Source of the DNA: Planctomycetia bacterium
Lineage (GTDB): Bacteria > Planctomycetota > Planctomycetia > Gemmatales > Gemmataceae
Direction: 5' to 3'
Assembly: GCA_005786805.1 (NCBI GenBank)
Contig: SYCV01000066.1
Coordinates: forward strand, 1-64,000
Length of the DNA stretch: 64,000 bases
A program made the position numbers and the translations under genes. Shown here piece after piece: positions 28,899 through 39,441 of the stretch; the first letter of the stretch is position 1, and each line of letters starts with the position of its first letter. The notes under the pieces are model-generated. The model was given only the letters and a program-made list of their open reading frames with translations. It was not told the origin of the DNA and ran no database searches.

Positions 28899-29216
28899 TC
28901 AGTGTTCAATTTGCATCCATTCCGGTGCAGTGATTTCATAATTGTTGTAAATATCATCTGGGTCAATTTCCAGAACTTTCAAAGACTGGTTTTCCATGTT
29001 GGTTTTAAGGAAATCGGCAAGTTCAGGTAATATGGCATATTTCCTTACCAGAATCGTGTTTTCGATTTCGAACTCGGCGCATTCCGCATAGACTTTTTCG
29101 AATTCCTCGGGGCTGTTCCTAAGCATTTGGGTCCAAAACTGGCTTAGTCTTTGTGAGAATTCAGTTTGAGTCTCTTCCTCTTTTGAGCAGACCGATATCA
29201 GGATGTATTCTTTCAT
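28899..29216 (-). CDS. hypothetical protein, 105 residues
   Basis: I do not recognise this family. The 105-residue soluble protein is acidic, with predicted helices (FSQRLSQFWTQMLRNSPEEFEKVYAECAEFEIEN) and a C-terminal segment ending EWMQIEH. It has no signal peptide and no metal motif. It lies upstream of lpxB on the same strand (105 bases apart) and is divergent from the DUF1028 gene. It has typical codon use for the window, so it is probably a real gene. Confidence 0.55.
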   Translation of the reverse strand: MKEYILISVCSKEEETQTEFSQRLSQFWTQMLRNSPEEFEKVYAECAEFEIENTILVRKYAILPELADFLKTNMENQSLKVLEIDPDDIYNNYEITAPEWMQIEH

Positions 29217-29297
29217 GGCTTAAGCATATTTCTCTTGTTAATATTTAATCCAGCAGAGTTATTTATATTTGATCCGACTTGGAAGGAGAAAAAAATC

Positions 29298-30044
29298 GTG
29301 AAACTTTTTATATGCGGTATCACTTTGTTGTTTATAAATTTGGCCTTTCTGATTGGAAGTTTTGATTCTCAAACCAAGGCGGCTGATGACCGATCCAATT
29401 GCAATACTTTTTCAATTGTTGCCTTTGACCCCGATACAAAGGAATGGGGCATAGCTGTTGCGTCCAAATATCTGGCTGTGGGCAGCGCTGTTCCATGGGC
29501 CAAGTCTGGAATCGGTGCTGTTGCGACCCAAAGTAGTGTGAATGTTTTATTGGGAAATTCGGCGTTGGAATTGATGGCAAAGGGGAAAAATGCAAAAGAA
29601 ACCCTCGATGAACTTATGAAATCAGACGAGGGGCGGGATATCAGGCAGATTGGAATTATTGATAAAAATGGCATGACTGCAAATTACACCGGGACCAAAT
29701 GTAATCCGTGGGCAGGGGCAAAAGTTGGAAAAAATTATTCCTGCCAGGGTAATCTTCTTGCTGGTCCCCAGGTTCTTGATGCAATGGCCAAGGGATTTGA
29801 GGAAGCTAAAGGTTCCCTTGGGGTAAGGCTTCTTTTATCTCTTGCGGAGGGTGAGAAAGCTGGTGGCGATAAGCGTGGAAAACAATCTGCGGCCCTACTT
29901 GTTGTAAAACCAAATGGTGGACCCAACGCACTTGGGGACCGATGGCTGGATTTCAGGGTGGATGACCATCCTAATCCGATAGATGAACTTGCAAGAATTG
30001 CCAATTTGACCAATAGATTCAAAGCAATTTTGAAGAGTAAATAA
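29298..30044 (+). CDS. DUF1028 family exported Ntn-hydrolase-like protein
   Basis: The mature part carries the DUF1028 pattern: NTFSIVAFDPDTKEWGIAVASKYLAVGSAVPWAKSG, GAVATQSSVNVLLG, DIRQIGIIDKNGMTANYTGTKCNPWAG, YSCQGNLLAGPQV and DHPNPIDELARI. This family has an Ntn-hydrolase (gamma-glutamyltransferase-like) fold; its substrates are mostly unknown. The start is GTG at 29298, set by the strong GGAAGGAG nine bases upstream. It gives a signal peptide (LFICGITLLFINLAFLIGS) and 248 residues. The ORF-track start at 29235 would place 21 extra residues before the signal peptide. Confidence 0.85.
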   Translation: MKLFICGITLLFINLAFLIGSFDSQTKAADDRSNCNTFSIVAFDPDTKEWGIAVASKYLAVGSAVPWAKSGIGAVATQSSVNVLLGNSALELMAKGKNAKETLDELMKSDEGRDIRQIGIIDKNGMTANYTGTKCNPWAGAKVGKNYSCQGNLLAGPQVLDAMAKGFEEAKGSLGVRLLLSLAEGEKAGGDKRGKQSAALLVVKPNGGPNALGDRWLDFRVDDHPNPIDELARIANLTNRFKAILKSK

Positions 30045-30080
30045 AAAAAGTATGGCAGTGCTGCCATGCGCTGCCATACT
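30043..30080 (-). terminator. rho-independent terminator on the minus strand
   Basis: Read on the minus strand: AGTATGGCAG-(12 bases)-CTGCCATACT followed by TTTTTTTAT, a classic 10-bp stem with a U-tract. On the plus strand there is no U-tract. It would end minus-strand transcripts arriving from hemH or from an RNA starting in 30081-30297. Confidence 0.8.
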
Positions 30081-30297
30081 TCAATCAGGAGAACAAAAAA
30101 CCGAAATCAAACAGTGGGGTGAGATTCTTTCAAGGTGCTCTTCGGTGTTCCCCCTGACATATCTAATATCGGATTGAACCCCAAGGTGAATCAGGAGGTT
30201 GATTGATTAAATCTTGTAATAAATCAAAATAGGGTGGAAGAATAATCAAAAGGGTAATTACCCTAAGAGGAAAGATAATCCTTAAATTTTATCCATC
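30081..30297 (-). ncRNA. candidate non-coding transcript or hemH 3' leader-out region
   Basis: A 217-base gap between the minus-strand terminator and the end of hemH. On the minus strand, TGGGGT (complement of 30178-30183) can pair with ACCCCA (complement of 30115-30120), enclosing about 57 bases, and the whole ends at a good terminator. No ORF of meaningful length lies here and no known RNA family (tRNA, SRP RNA, 6S) was recognised. It may be an independent small RNA or simply the hemH 3' untranslated region. Confidence 0.25.
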
Positions 30298-31272
30298 TTA
30301 AAGCCAGCCTGCACCTTCCTCTTCAACAATGGTTTTCATGGCTTCGATCCAGGCAGGGTGATCATTAAGGCAGGGGCATTGGTAAAGTTCCTCCCCTCCA
30401 GCTTCACAAAATACCTCTTTGGCCTCATGTCCGATTTCATCAATGGTTTCAAGGCAATCAGATGTGAATCCTGGAGTGCTGACAAAAACTTTTTTAATTC
30501 CTTTTTTTGCCATCTTTTTCAATGTTTCTTCTGTGTATGGTTTAAGCCATTCTTCTCTGCCGAATAATGATTGAAATGATTGTGTCCAGTAGCTTCTGGG
30601 CCAGCCCATTTCTTTTACCAGGGCGAATGTGGTTCGTTTTACATGAGTGGCGTATACATCGCCTCTTTGGCAATATGAAATAGGAATTCCATGGAAACTA
30701 ATCAGGTGATGGTCTGGTTTCCATCCAAGCTTGGCTTCGTGTTCTCTGATTATCGAGGCTACAGCCTTGATGTATGCAGGGTGTTCGTAGTAAGGGGGGA
30801 TAAATCGGATCGCAGGGACCCTGCGGATTTTTTGAAGAGCTTGCCCGAGGCAGTCCATTGCGGAGGCAGTCGTGGTGGCTGAATATTGGGGATACATGGG
30901 GAAGACAATAATTTTTTCTATTCCCCTTGCAACCATGTTTTTGATGGTGTCAAGCAGCGGGGGGGTCCCAATTTGCATCCCAAATTCCACAGGAATACCG
31001 GGGAATTTTTCCTGTAGTAACTGGGTCTGCATTTTTGTGTAATGCATGAGGGGAGAACCTGTTTTTGGGTCCCAGACACGCTCGTATTTTTTTGCTGATT
31101 GTTTTGGACGGGTGTTGAGGATGATGAGATTCAAAATGGGCCACCAAATCAACTTTGGTAATTCAATTAGCCTTGGATCTGACAGAAACTGCTTTAAATA
31201 TCTGCGTAATGCTGGACCAGTTGGTTCGTCAGGTGTTCCAAGCTGAACAATTAAAATGCCAGTCTGATTCAT
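30298..31272 (-). CDS. hemH: ferrochelatase
   Basis: HemH inserts iron into protoporphyrin IX, the last step of haem b synthesis. From ATG 31272 it is about 324 residues. Signatures: GILIVQLGTPDEP at the N-terminus, RRYLKQFLSDPRLIELP, KYERVWDPKTGSPL, FPMYPQYSATTTAS, LISFHGIP (catalytic His), GDVYATHVKRTT, WTQSFQSLFGREEWLKPYTEE and STPGFTSDCLETIDEIGHEAKEVF (second catalytic residues His/Glu). The upstream MGFFITSGQI residues are probably not translated; no strong ribosome site is seen for either start. Confidence 0.95.
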   Translation of the reverse strand: MNQTGILIVQLGTPDEPTGPALRRYLKQFLSDPRLIELPKLIWWPILNLIILNTRPKQSAKKYERVWDPKTGSPLMHYTKMQTQLLQEKFPGIPVEFGMQIGTPPLLDTIKNMVARGIEKIIVFPMYPQYSATTTASAMDCLGQALQKIRRVPAIRFIPPYYEHPAYIKAVASIIREHEAKLGWKPDHHLISFHGIPISYCQRGDVYATHVKRTTFALVKEMGWPRSYWTQSFQSLFGREEWLKPYTEETLKKMAKKGIKKVFVSTPGFTSDCLETIDEIGHEAKEVFCEAGGEELYQCPCLNDHPAWIEAMKTIVEEEGAGWL

Positions 31273-31290
31273 TATTTGTCCGGATGTGAT

Positions 31291-31327
31291 AAAAAAGCCC
31301 ATCTGTTTATTGGTAATCCAGATGGGC
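31291..31327 (-). terminator. rho-independent terminator downstream of the ferredoxin gene
   Basis: On the minus strand: GCCCATCTG-(13 bases)-CAGATGGGC followed by TTTTTT. The perfect 9-bp stem with a U-tract separates the ferredoxin transcript from hemH. Confidence 0.85.
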
Positions 31328-31354
31328 CGTCAAGAATTAATTAAAAATGGGGAC

Positions 31355-31660
31355 TTATTTCTTTTTGCAATCAGGTCCTTCCAGTGGTTCTTGTTTTTCT
31401 GTTATGTGCCCCTTGCTTGTTTTAAGCACTTTGGTCCGATCAACATTAAGCTGGATAAAGCTTTTCCATTGGGCAGGTACGCTAGATTCTGAAAAAATCG
31501 CCTCGACAGGGCATTCTGGAACGCATGCTTCGCAATCGATGCAGTCTGCCGGGTCGATGTACACCATTTTTTCATCTATATAGAAGCATTCAACAGGACA
31601 AACAGCAACACAATCGGTGTATCTGCAATCATTGCATGGTTGGGTTACAACATGAGCCAT
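31355..31660 (-). CDS. fdxA: ferredoxin (7Fe/8Fe type, FdxA-like)
   Basis: A 101-residue low-potential electron carrier. The first cluster region has [18 protein letters not shown] and the second has [17 protein letters not shown], the pattern of FdxA-type ferredoxins holding a [3Fe-4S] and a [4Fe-4S] cluster (compare CxxCxYTDCVxVCPVxCF). The C-terminal extension, about 35 residues, is usual for the family. It is monocistronic with its own terminator. Confidence 0.93.
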   Translation of the reverse strand: MAHVVTQPCNDCRYTDCVAVCPVECFYIDEKMVYIDPADCIDCEACVPECPVEAIFSESSVPAQWKSFIQLNVDRTKVLKTSKGHITEKQEPLEGPDCKKK

Positions 31661-31883
31661 TTCAAAATTCCTTTCACCATTACATTGTCAATTAGTTACA
31701 TGGCCAACATAGGTACTTATATTAATAGTATTTTACATGATTTATTTCCAGAGATAAACGCTTTATGCAAATATTCCGGCAAGATTGATTGAATAGGCAA
31801 TATATGTTGGTCTGGACTTTTTTTTGTTCAAAAGCTTAATTTACAACCTGATTTTCCATGGAGCTTTGGTCACGGATGGCATC

Positions 31884-33278
31884 ATGATCCAGCGAAGAAG
31901 TCAGTTGATAATTGTTTGGTTTTTTATCAGTGATATGCTTGCGACAAGCCTTGCCTGGTTGTCCTCTTACCATTTGAGATTTGAGACTGGCTGGATACCT
32001 TTTATTTCCAACCCCGTTGAAAAAGATAATTTATTCAGTCATATTCCATGGGTTCTATTCACCGCTGCAGTTGCGTATCATTTCACTGAACAATACAAGA
32101 TCAACCGTATGCGCAGAATGCGTGAGGAGGCTTTTTGTTCTGTTAAAGGAACATTCTTCCTGTTGTTGCTTTTGCTGGCTGTTGACTTTTTTCGCAAGGA
32201 TCTTTCAGGTTCCAGGGTCATGGTCGCGATTTTTGGAATTCTAAATTTTCTGTTTGTCTTTTTTGTGAGGCAGATCAATTGGAAGTTGATACGGGGATTT
32301 CGTTCCAGGGGGTTTGATCAGTCTTTTGCCATAATTGTCGGGACTGGCAGGGTCGCTAGAAAAATGGCCTCCATTTTGAAGGAGAACTCATGGTTGGGTA
32401 TCAAGAATATAGGCTATGTTGAGGATCAGGTCTCACCCTTCAGCAAGGATCTTGATGTCATGGGGAAATTCGAGGACCTTCCCGAGTTGATCAAGCAGTA
32501 CACTGTTAGCAATGTCTTTATCGCCTTACCCATGAATCGATATGATGATGTTCGCAAGGTTTACGAAATTTTATCAGATACCTTTGTGGATGTGCGCCTG
32601 GCGGCTGATGTTCCTGAGCTTGCGGGGCTGGCGCTATCCACGGTTGATGTTGATGGAATGCCATTGATTTCCTTGAAAGAGAATCCGCATTTCGGTTTAA
32701 ATGTGATGTTCAAGCGGAGTATGGATATTATTCTGTCGTTGGTCGGGATTATTTTGATTTCACCTTTGTTGTTCACTATCGCGATCTTGATTAAATTGAC
32801 TAGCAGGGGACCAGTTTTTTATTCTCAGGAAAGATGTGGGCTTAATGGCAAGCCATTTCAAATGCTTAAATTCAGAAGCATGAAAGTGGACGCGGAAAAT
32901 GAGACGGGCGCGGTTTGGGCCGCGAAAAATGATGATCGCAGGACTATCTTGGGGACCTTTCTTCGTAAAACCAGCATTGATGAACTTCCCCAGTTATTCA
33001 ATGTTCTTCAGGGGGATATGAGCCTGGTTGGTCCACGACCAGAGAGGCCCGTATTCATCGATAAATTTAGAAAAACCATTCCAAATTATATGGCCAGGCA
33101 TACTGTCAAGGCAGGGATCACAGGTTGGGCGCAGGTCCACGGTTGGCGAGGTAATACTTCCCTTCGAAAAAGGCTGCAATACGACCTTTATTACATAACC
33201 CATTGGACGCCTTGGATGGATATCCGCATACTTTGGATGACCATTTTCAAAGGCATGATTCACCGAAATGCCTATTGA
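31884..33278 (+). CDS. undecaprenyl-phosphate sugar phosphotransferase (exopolysaccharide)
   Basis: A polyisoprenyl-phosphate hexose-1-phosphate transferase of the WcaJ/WbaP type, about 464 residues from ATG 31884 (the ORF track starts at a TTG, 31824). Four N-terminal membrane segments (about 5-150) are followed by a CoA-binding/Rossmann-like domain (FAIIVGTGRVARKMA), a further membrane hairpin (MDIILSLVGIILISPLL) and the catalytic bacterial sugar transferase domain: SRGPVFYSQERCGLNGKPFQMLKFRSMK, DELPQLFNVLQGDMSLVGPRPE and VKAGITGWAQVHGWRG. It primes synthesis of an exopolysaccharide. No other polysaccharide genes are adjacent. Confidence 0.9.
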   Translation: MIQRRSQLIIVWFFISDMLATSLAWLSSYHLRFETGWIPFISNPVEKDNLFSHIPWVLFTAAVAYHFTEQYKINRMRRMREEAFCSVKGTFFLLLLLLAVDFFRKDLSGSRVMVAIFGILNFLFVFFVRQINWKLIRGFRSRGFDQSFAIIVGTGRVARKMASILKENSWLGIKNIGYVEDQVSPFSKDLDVMGKFEDLPELIKQYTVSNVFIALPMNRYDDVRKVYEILSDTFVDVRLAADVPELAGLALSTVDVDGMPLISLKENPHFGLNVMFKRSMDIILSLVGIILISPLLFTIAILIKLTSRGPVFYSQERCGLNGKPFQMLKFRSMKVDAENETGAVWAAKNDDRRTILGTFLRKTSIDELPQLFNVLQGDMSLVGPRPERPVFIDKFRKTIPNYMARHTVKAGITGWAQVHGWRGNTSLRKRLQYDLYYITHWTPWMDIRILWMTIFKGMIHRNAY

Positions 33279-33335
33279 TATTTCATTTAACTTTTAATTT
33301 ACACCTTTGATTACTTCCCACCCTCTCTAAAATTG

Positions 33336-33349
33336 TAATTGTACAATTA
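33336..33349. promoter_or_regulatory. 14-bp perfect palindrome upstream of obgE
   Basis: TAATTGTACAATTA reads the same on both strands and ends 15 bases before the obgE ATG. It could bind a dimeric regulator or, in RNA, mask the ribosome site. It lies at the head of a five-gene operon. Confidence 0.3.
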
Positions 33350-33352
33350 TAG

Positions 33353-35116
<1,764 letters not shown>

Positions 35117-35124
<8 letters not shown>

Positions 35125-36271
35125 TCCAAATGGTTTGACCTACCTTGCTCAGTTGACCCCCAAGGGGAAAAGCGCGATTGCAACCATTGCAATTTGCGGC
35201 CCTAATGCATGGGAGATAATGCGAAGAGTCTTCAGGCCAAGAAATAAAAAACCATTGCCTGTCGAGGCAAATGCCGGCAATATTTTTCTCGGCAGGCTGG
35301 GGTTGGGCCATGGTGATGAGGTTGTTCTAAGTTTTAAATCAGCCATACCCTTGTGCCTGGAAATCCATCCGCATGGTGGAATCCAAGTTGTTTCCATGCT
35401 GCTCGAATTTTTGCAGGCGCAGGGAGCGATTCTTTGCAAATGGCAGGATTTTTCCTCATTGATTTATCCTGACCCCCTTCAAGCCATGGCTTTCAACTTG
35501 CTAAATCAGGCTACAACCAGGGAACCATCAAAAATTTTACTTGATCAGTTTAATGGTGCCTTTAGGGCCTGGCTTGACGAGTTTCTAATTTATGTGTGCA
35601 CGAATGATGCATTGTCGGCAAAAAACCACATCGCAAATATTTCACCCTATTCAAATATGGGTTGCAGATTGGTTGATCCATGGAGGGTAGTTTTGGCGGG
35701 CCCGACTAATGCTGGTAAAAGCAGCTTGATGAATGTTCTTGCAGGGTATCAGCGAAGTATTGTTTCGGATATTCCCGGGACCACCCGGGATGTGCTTTGG
35801 CTTGAAACTGCAATCGAGGGCTGGGCGGTTTCTTTTGCGGATACCGCTGGTATGCGGGAAAGTTCCGATCCGTTGGAAAATGCCGGGATGCTGATGGGGG
35901 CGAGGGCAATTGAAATTGCCGATTTGGTTCTTTGGATTCAGGATTGTACTGTTGACGAAGTTCCGCCGCCGCTCCACTTGCGAGATAAAAAAATTGTAAT
36001 GGTCAGGAATAAAATTGACCTCGAGTCTCAACAGGAGAGAATAAACAACCGGGAATCCATTGGAGTATCCGCGTTGGCCGGTGCTGGGGTTGAAGAATTA
36101 TTGTCAAAAATAATAGGTGAACTTGTGCATCCTGTTCCAAAACCCCTGCAAGCTGTTGCGTTTCATCCTTTATTGAAATCGGCACTGGATAAATCATGTG
36201 ATTTAATTGATAAGGGGCGTTTGGCAGAGATTCCTGAACTTTGGTCTTGTTTTCAAAAAAAATCGAAATAA
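35117..36271 (+). CDS. MnmE-like GTPase lacking the C-terminal cysteine motif
   Basis: The 384-residue protein has MnmE/TrmE layout: an N-terminal folate-binding-like region (1-110), a helical part, and an inserted G domain (about 188-330) with G1 VLAGPTNAGKSSLMN, G2/G3 SDIPGTTRDV and FADTAGMRES, G4 VRNKIDL and G5 VSALAGAG. Full MnmE is about 450 residues with PGEFT and FLNGKLDL motifs and a C-terminal CIGK cysteine essential for tRNA U34 modification. Here those motifs are absent and the tail ends FQKKSK. A derived paralogue or reduced MnmE is likely. ATG 35117 lies in the end of coaX; an open frame extends to 35099. Confidence 0.75.
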
Positions 36272-36284
36272 GGGGTGTTAGTCC

Positions 36285-37139
36285 ATGAGAATAGGGAAGT
36301 TTAAAGGTAATGATGGTTCATTGTTTGTAGGGTTGATTCAAAATAATGAGGTTTTAGCCTTGGGAGATTTGACAAAACAACCCGGGCTTTTTTCCCAAAT
36401 TCTGCATGGTGTGAATCCTGAAAAGGAAATTGAGCGACTTGTCGCATCATCGACAAAAAGATTTCCCTTGGGTTCTGTCACTTATTTGGTTCCCATTGAC
36501 CAACAGGAGGTCTGGGCTTCGGGGGTCACTTATTTGCGTAGTCGTGAAGCTAGGGAGCGAGAATCAGAGGGCGCTGCCAAATTTTACGATCTAGTGTACA
36601 AGGCCCAAAGACCTGAGTTGTTCTTTAAATCTCCCCCGGCCAAGGTGGCGGCTTTTGGTCAAAAAGTCCGCATTAGGAAGGACAGTAAATGGAGCGTTCC
36701 AGAACCTGAACTGACCCTGGTCGTTTCTCCTGCCGGAAAAATTGTTGGTTTTACCATTGGGAATGATATGAGCGCGCGGGATATTGAGGGAGAGAATCCC
36801 TTGTATCTTCCGCAAGCAAAGATGTATTCCGGTGCCTGCTCACTCGGGCCGGTTGTTACCCTTGCTAGGTTTCTGCCTCAAGGGGAGGCTTGTTCCATAA
36901 ACCTTCAGATCCATAGGTCTGGTGCCCAGGTATTTGAGGGTAGGACTTCCCTTGCGTCTATGGCCCGAAAACTTGAGGATTTGGTTTCTTGGTTGTTCAA
37001 GGAAAACGATTTTCCTGATGGGGCTTTTCTGTTGACTGGTACCGGGGTGGTTCCACCTGATCAATTTACACTTCAATCTGGAGATGTGATTAAAATTGAA
37101 ATCAACGGTATTGGCTTACTTGAAAACACGGTTGAATAA
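36285..37139 (+). CDS. fumarylacetoacetate hydrolase-family protein
   Basis: A 284-residue FAH-superfamily enzyme. The conserved region includes WASGVTYLRSREAR, ELFFKSPPAKVAAFGQKVRIR, PEPELTLVVSPAGKIVGFTIGNDMSARDIEGENPLYLPQAK (metal-binding Glu pair), and LLTGTGVVPPD near the end. Members cleave or decarboxylate 2-oxo acids, e.g. 2-keto-3-deoxy sugar acids; the specific substrate is unknown. It is 13 bases after the MnmE-like gene and is part of the same operon. A sugar-acid role is supported by the following TIM-barrel epimerase. Confidence 0.85.
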   Translation: MRIGKFKGNDGSLFVGLIQNNEVLALGDLTKQPGLFSQILHGVNPEKEIERLVASSTKRFPLGSVTYLVPIDQQEVWASGVTYLRSREARERESEGAAKFYDLVYKAQRPELFFKSPPAKVAAFGQKVRIRKDSKWSVPEPELTLVVSPAGKIVGFTIGNDMSARDIEGENPLYLPQAKMYSGACSLGPVVTLARFLPQGEACSINLQIHRSGAQVFEGRTSLASMARKLEDLVSWLFKENDFPDGAFLLTGTGVVPPDQFTLQSGDVIKIEINGIGLLENTVE

Positions 37140-37226
37140 CTCAGCACCCATGTTCTTTTTTTCGCCATTGCTTCTCGATGGAGTGATGCGGCATTGTTGG
37201 CTAATTTGTATTTTGGGAGACCAATC

Positions 37227-38021
37227 ATGAGGTTTATTTATTTCACCAAGACTCTCAAGGAATTAAAACCTTTGGAACTTGTTGAGTTCTGCAAGGAAAC
37301 AGGCGTGGATGGCCTAGATCTTGCGGTAAGGCCAGGGTACCCGATTGATCCCGCAAATGCTGTCGCGGAGTTGCCAAAGTTTGCCGCCATCATGAAGCAA
37401 AACAATTTAAGCATTCCGCTTGTTAGCGCGCCGACTTCTTTGGTTGATGCCGAAAGCAAGGAAGCCAGGAGTCTTTTTGAGGCTTGTGCGAATTCAGGCG
37501 TTCCGATGGTCAAGATTGGTTATTTCACTTACAAGGGTAATTTTGGCGAGGATTTGCAAGCTGCAAGGAAAAAGCTAGAGGGATTCCTGAAGCTTGCCAA
37601 GGAGACAAAGGTCAAGGCCGTATATCATACGCATTCTGGAGCAAACATTGGAAATAATGCGGCTTCTTTAAAAGAGTTGCTTAAAGATTTTGATCCACAC
37701 CATGTGGGGGCTTTTGCGGACACGGGGCATTTGGCGGTTAATGGTGGTCCCATAAAAATGGAACTGGAGATTCTGCGCCAGTGGTTATCCATCCTGGCAA
37801 TCAAGGATATTTTGTGGGAAAAGCCAAAGTCTGACTGGGTCTTTAGGGTTGTTCCCGCGGGGCAGGGCATTGTGCGCTGGAGCGATGCCTCAAAGGGAAT
37901 CACCGATGTTAAATTCGACGGGACTATTGTTTTGCATGGTGAATACGAGGCAAAGGATCTTTCAAACCGCAAGACACTAGCAATCAACGAACTAGCATTC
38001 CTGAAAAAGCATTTTGCCTAG
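37227..38021 (+). CDS. sugar phosphate isomerase/epimerase-family TIM barrel
   Basis: A 264-residue AP-endonuclease-2/xylose isomerase-like TIM barrel. Visible elements are VEFCKETGVDGLDLAVRPGYP, VKIGYFTYKG, AVYHTHSGANIGNNAASLKELL, GAFADTGHLAVNGG, LAIKDILWEK and IVLHGEY, with His/Asp/Glu residues suited to metal binding. Start ATG 37227 is preceded by GGGAG; the ORF-track start at 37194 is a TTG and less likely. It ends the obgE operon. Confidence 0.8.
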   Translation: MRFIYFTKTLKELKPLELVEFCKETGVDGLDLAVRPGYPIDPANAVAELPKFAAIMKQNNLSIPLVSAPTSLVDAESKEARSLFEACANSGVPMVKIGYFTYKGNFGEDLQAARKKLEGFLKLAKETKVKAVYHTHSGANIGNNAASLKELLKDFDPHHVGAFADTGHLAVNGGPIKMELEILRQWLSILAIKDILWEKPKSDWVFRVVPAGQGIVRWSDASKGITDVKFDGTIVLHGEYEAKDLSNRKTLAINELAFLKKHFA

Positions 38022-38066
38022 GTGGCCATGATGACATAAGGGGCCTTTGCAATAATTCTAAGGCCT

Positions 38067-39353
38067 TTAGATTACGGTTCCATCAGGGATGATGCTACCC
38101 CTTGGCACGCAAATTATACCGTCTCGTATCACAAAATTATTACCCTCGTCATGTTGGATTTTTTTGTCATTTACGAGACGCACATTTTTCCCGACCCTGC
38201 AATCCTTGTCAAGTATCGCGCAATGAATCACTGAATTGTCCCCGACATTCAGGTTTGGAACACCCTTTGCAAGGTTCTCGGACCTTTCCTTGTCAGATTC
38301 AAACCGATCGGCGCCAATGATAACGCATTCCTTGAGAGTCACATTTTTTCCTATTCTGCTTCGAACCCCGATCACGCAGTTTTCAAGTTGGGACCCCTCC
38401 TCAATGACACATCCGTCACTCACCAAGGTATTGGAAAGGTTGGCCCCTTGGAATCGAGAAGCCGGGAGGAATCGCATACGGGTGTATATCACTCCGTTGG
38501 GACTATGGAAATCAAAGGGTGGATTTGGGGTCGCGAGGGCAAGATTTGCCTCATGGTATGCCTTGATGGTTCCAAGATCTTCCCAGTACCCATCAAATAA
38601 GAATGCATTCACATTGTAGTTTTTGATGCTCCGTGGAAATATTTCTTTTCCAAAATCCGTCGCCAAGGGGCGGGAGTTAAGCAGGTCAAGCAATGCTTTG
38701 CGGTTGAATAAATAGATACCCATGCTAGCAAGATATGGCCTGTCCTTTGCTTCTATTCCTTTTTTGGAAAGCCATTCTGGTTTAACGGCATAAGGTTCAA
38801 TTTCCGCAATGGTTTTTGGTTTTTCAATAAAGGCGTGAACCTTGGATGTTTCATCTACCTGCACGATCCCAAAGCCAGAAACCTGTTCCCTTGAAACTGG
38901 AAGAACAGCGATCGTCACATCAGCTTTTGTCTCCTGGTGAAAACTATGGAGTTCCCGAAAATCCATTCGGTAGAGTTGGTCACCGGATAAAATCAAAACT
39001 TCCTTTGCGTGATCTTCAACCACATACCGGATTTGCTGCCTGACCGCATCCGCGGTGCCTTGGTACCAGTTTTGTCCTTCGTTGGTTTGCTGCGCGGCCA
39101 AAACCTCAACGAATCCTTTGCCAAACGGGTCGAATTTGTAACTGTTTGCAATATGCCTGTGAAGGCTGACGCTGAGAAACTGGGTTAAGACATATATTCG
39201 ATTGAAACCACTGTTGATGCAGTTGCTTATCGGGATGTCTATCAGCCTGTATTTTCCTCCGATCGGCACAGCAGGCTTGCTGCGTAATTGTGTAAGGGGA
39301 TACAATCGAGTTCCCCTCCCGCCACCTAAAATAAGACTAATGACATCCTTCAT
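38067..39353 (-). CDS. glgC: glucose-1-phosphate adenylyltransferase
   Basis: GlgC makes ADP-glucose for glycogen. The product from ATG 39353 (AGGA upstream) is about 428 residues. Nucleotidyltransferase domain: LILGGGRGTRLYPLTQLRSKPAVPIGGKYRLIDIPISNCINSG, GTADAVRQ, EVLILSGDQLYRMD, FIEKPK and YWEDLGTIKAYHEANLAL. The C-terminal left-handed beta-helix has CVIEEGSQLENCVIGVRSRIGKNVTLKECVIIGADRFE. The tail (IPDGTVI) resembles cyanobacterial/plant enzymes rather than the enteric type. No other glg genes are nearby. Confidence 0.94.
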   Translation of the reverse strand: MKDVISLILGGGRGTRLYPLTQLRSKPAVPIGGKYRLIDIPISNCINSGFNRIYVLTQFLSVSLHRHIANSYKFDPFGKGFVEVLAAQQTNEGQNWYQGTADAVRQQIRYVVEDHAKEVLILSGDQLYRMDFRELHSFHQETKADVTIAVLPVSREQVSGFGIVQVDETSKVHAFIEKPKTIAEIEPYAVKPEWLSKKGIEAKDRPYLASMGIYLFNRKALLDLLNSRPLATDFGKEIFPRSIKNYNVNAFLFDGYWEDLGTIKAYHEANLALATPNPPFDFHSPNGVIYTRMRFLPASRFQGANLSNTLVSDGCVIEEGSQLENCVIGVRSRIGKNVTLKECVIIGADRFESDKERSENLAKGVPNLNVGDNSVIHCAILDKDCRVGKNVRLVNDKKIQHDEGNNFVIRDGIICVPRGSIIPDGTVI

Positions 39354-39441
39354 GATAAATTTCCTGAAATGCAAAACTAGCTAATGAGATAACATCAACA
39401 TGTTAAAAATTATTCGGGTTCCAGTACAACAAATAAATGGT

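Noticed and set aside
30110-30185. SRP RNA-like sequence in the hemH-DUF1028 gap
   Set aside because: GTCAGG and a GAAG turn are present but the conserved SRP domain IV order (GGAA loop then AGCAG) is not.
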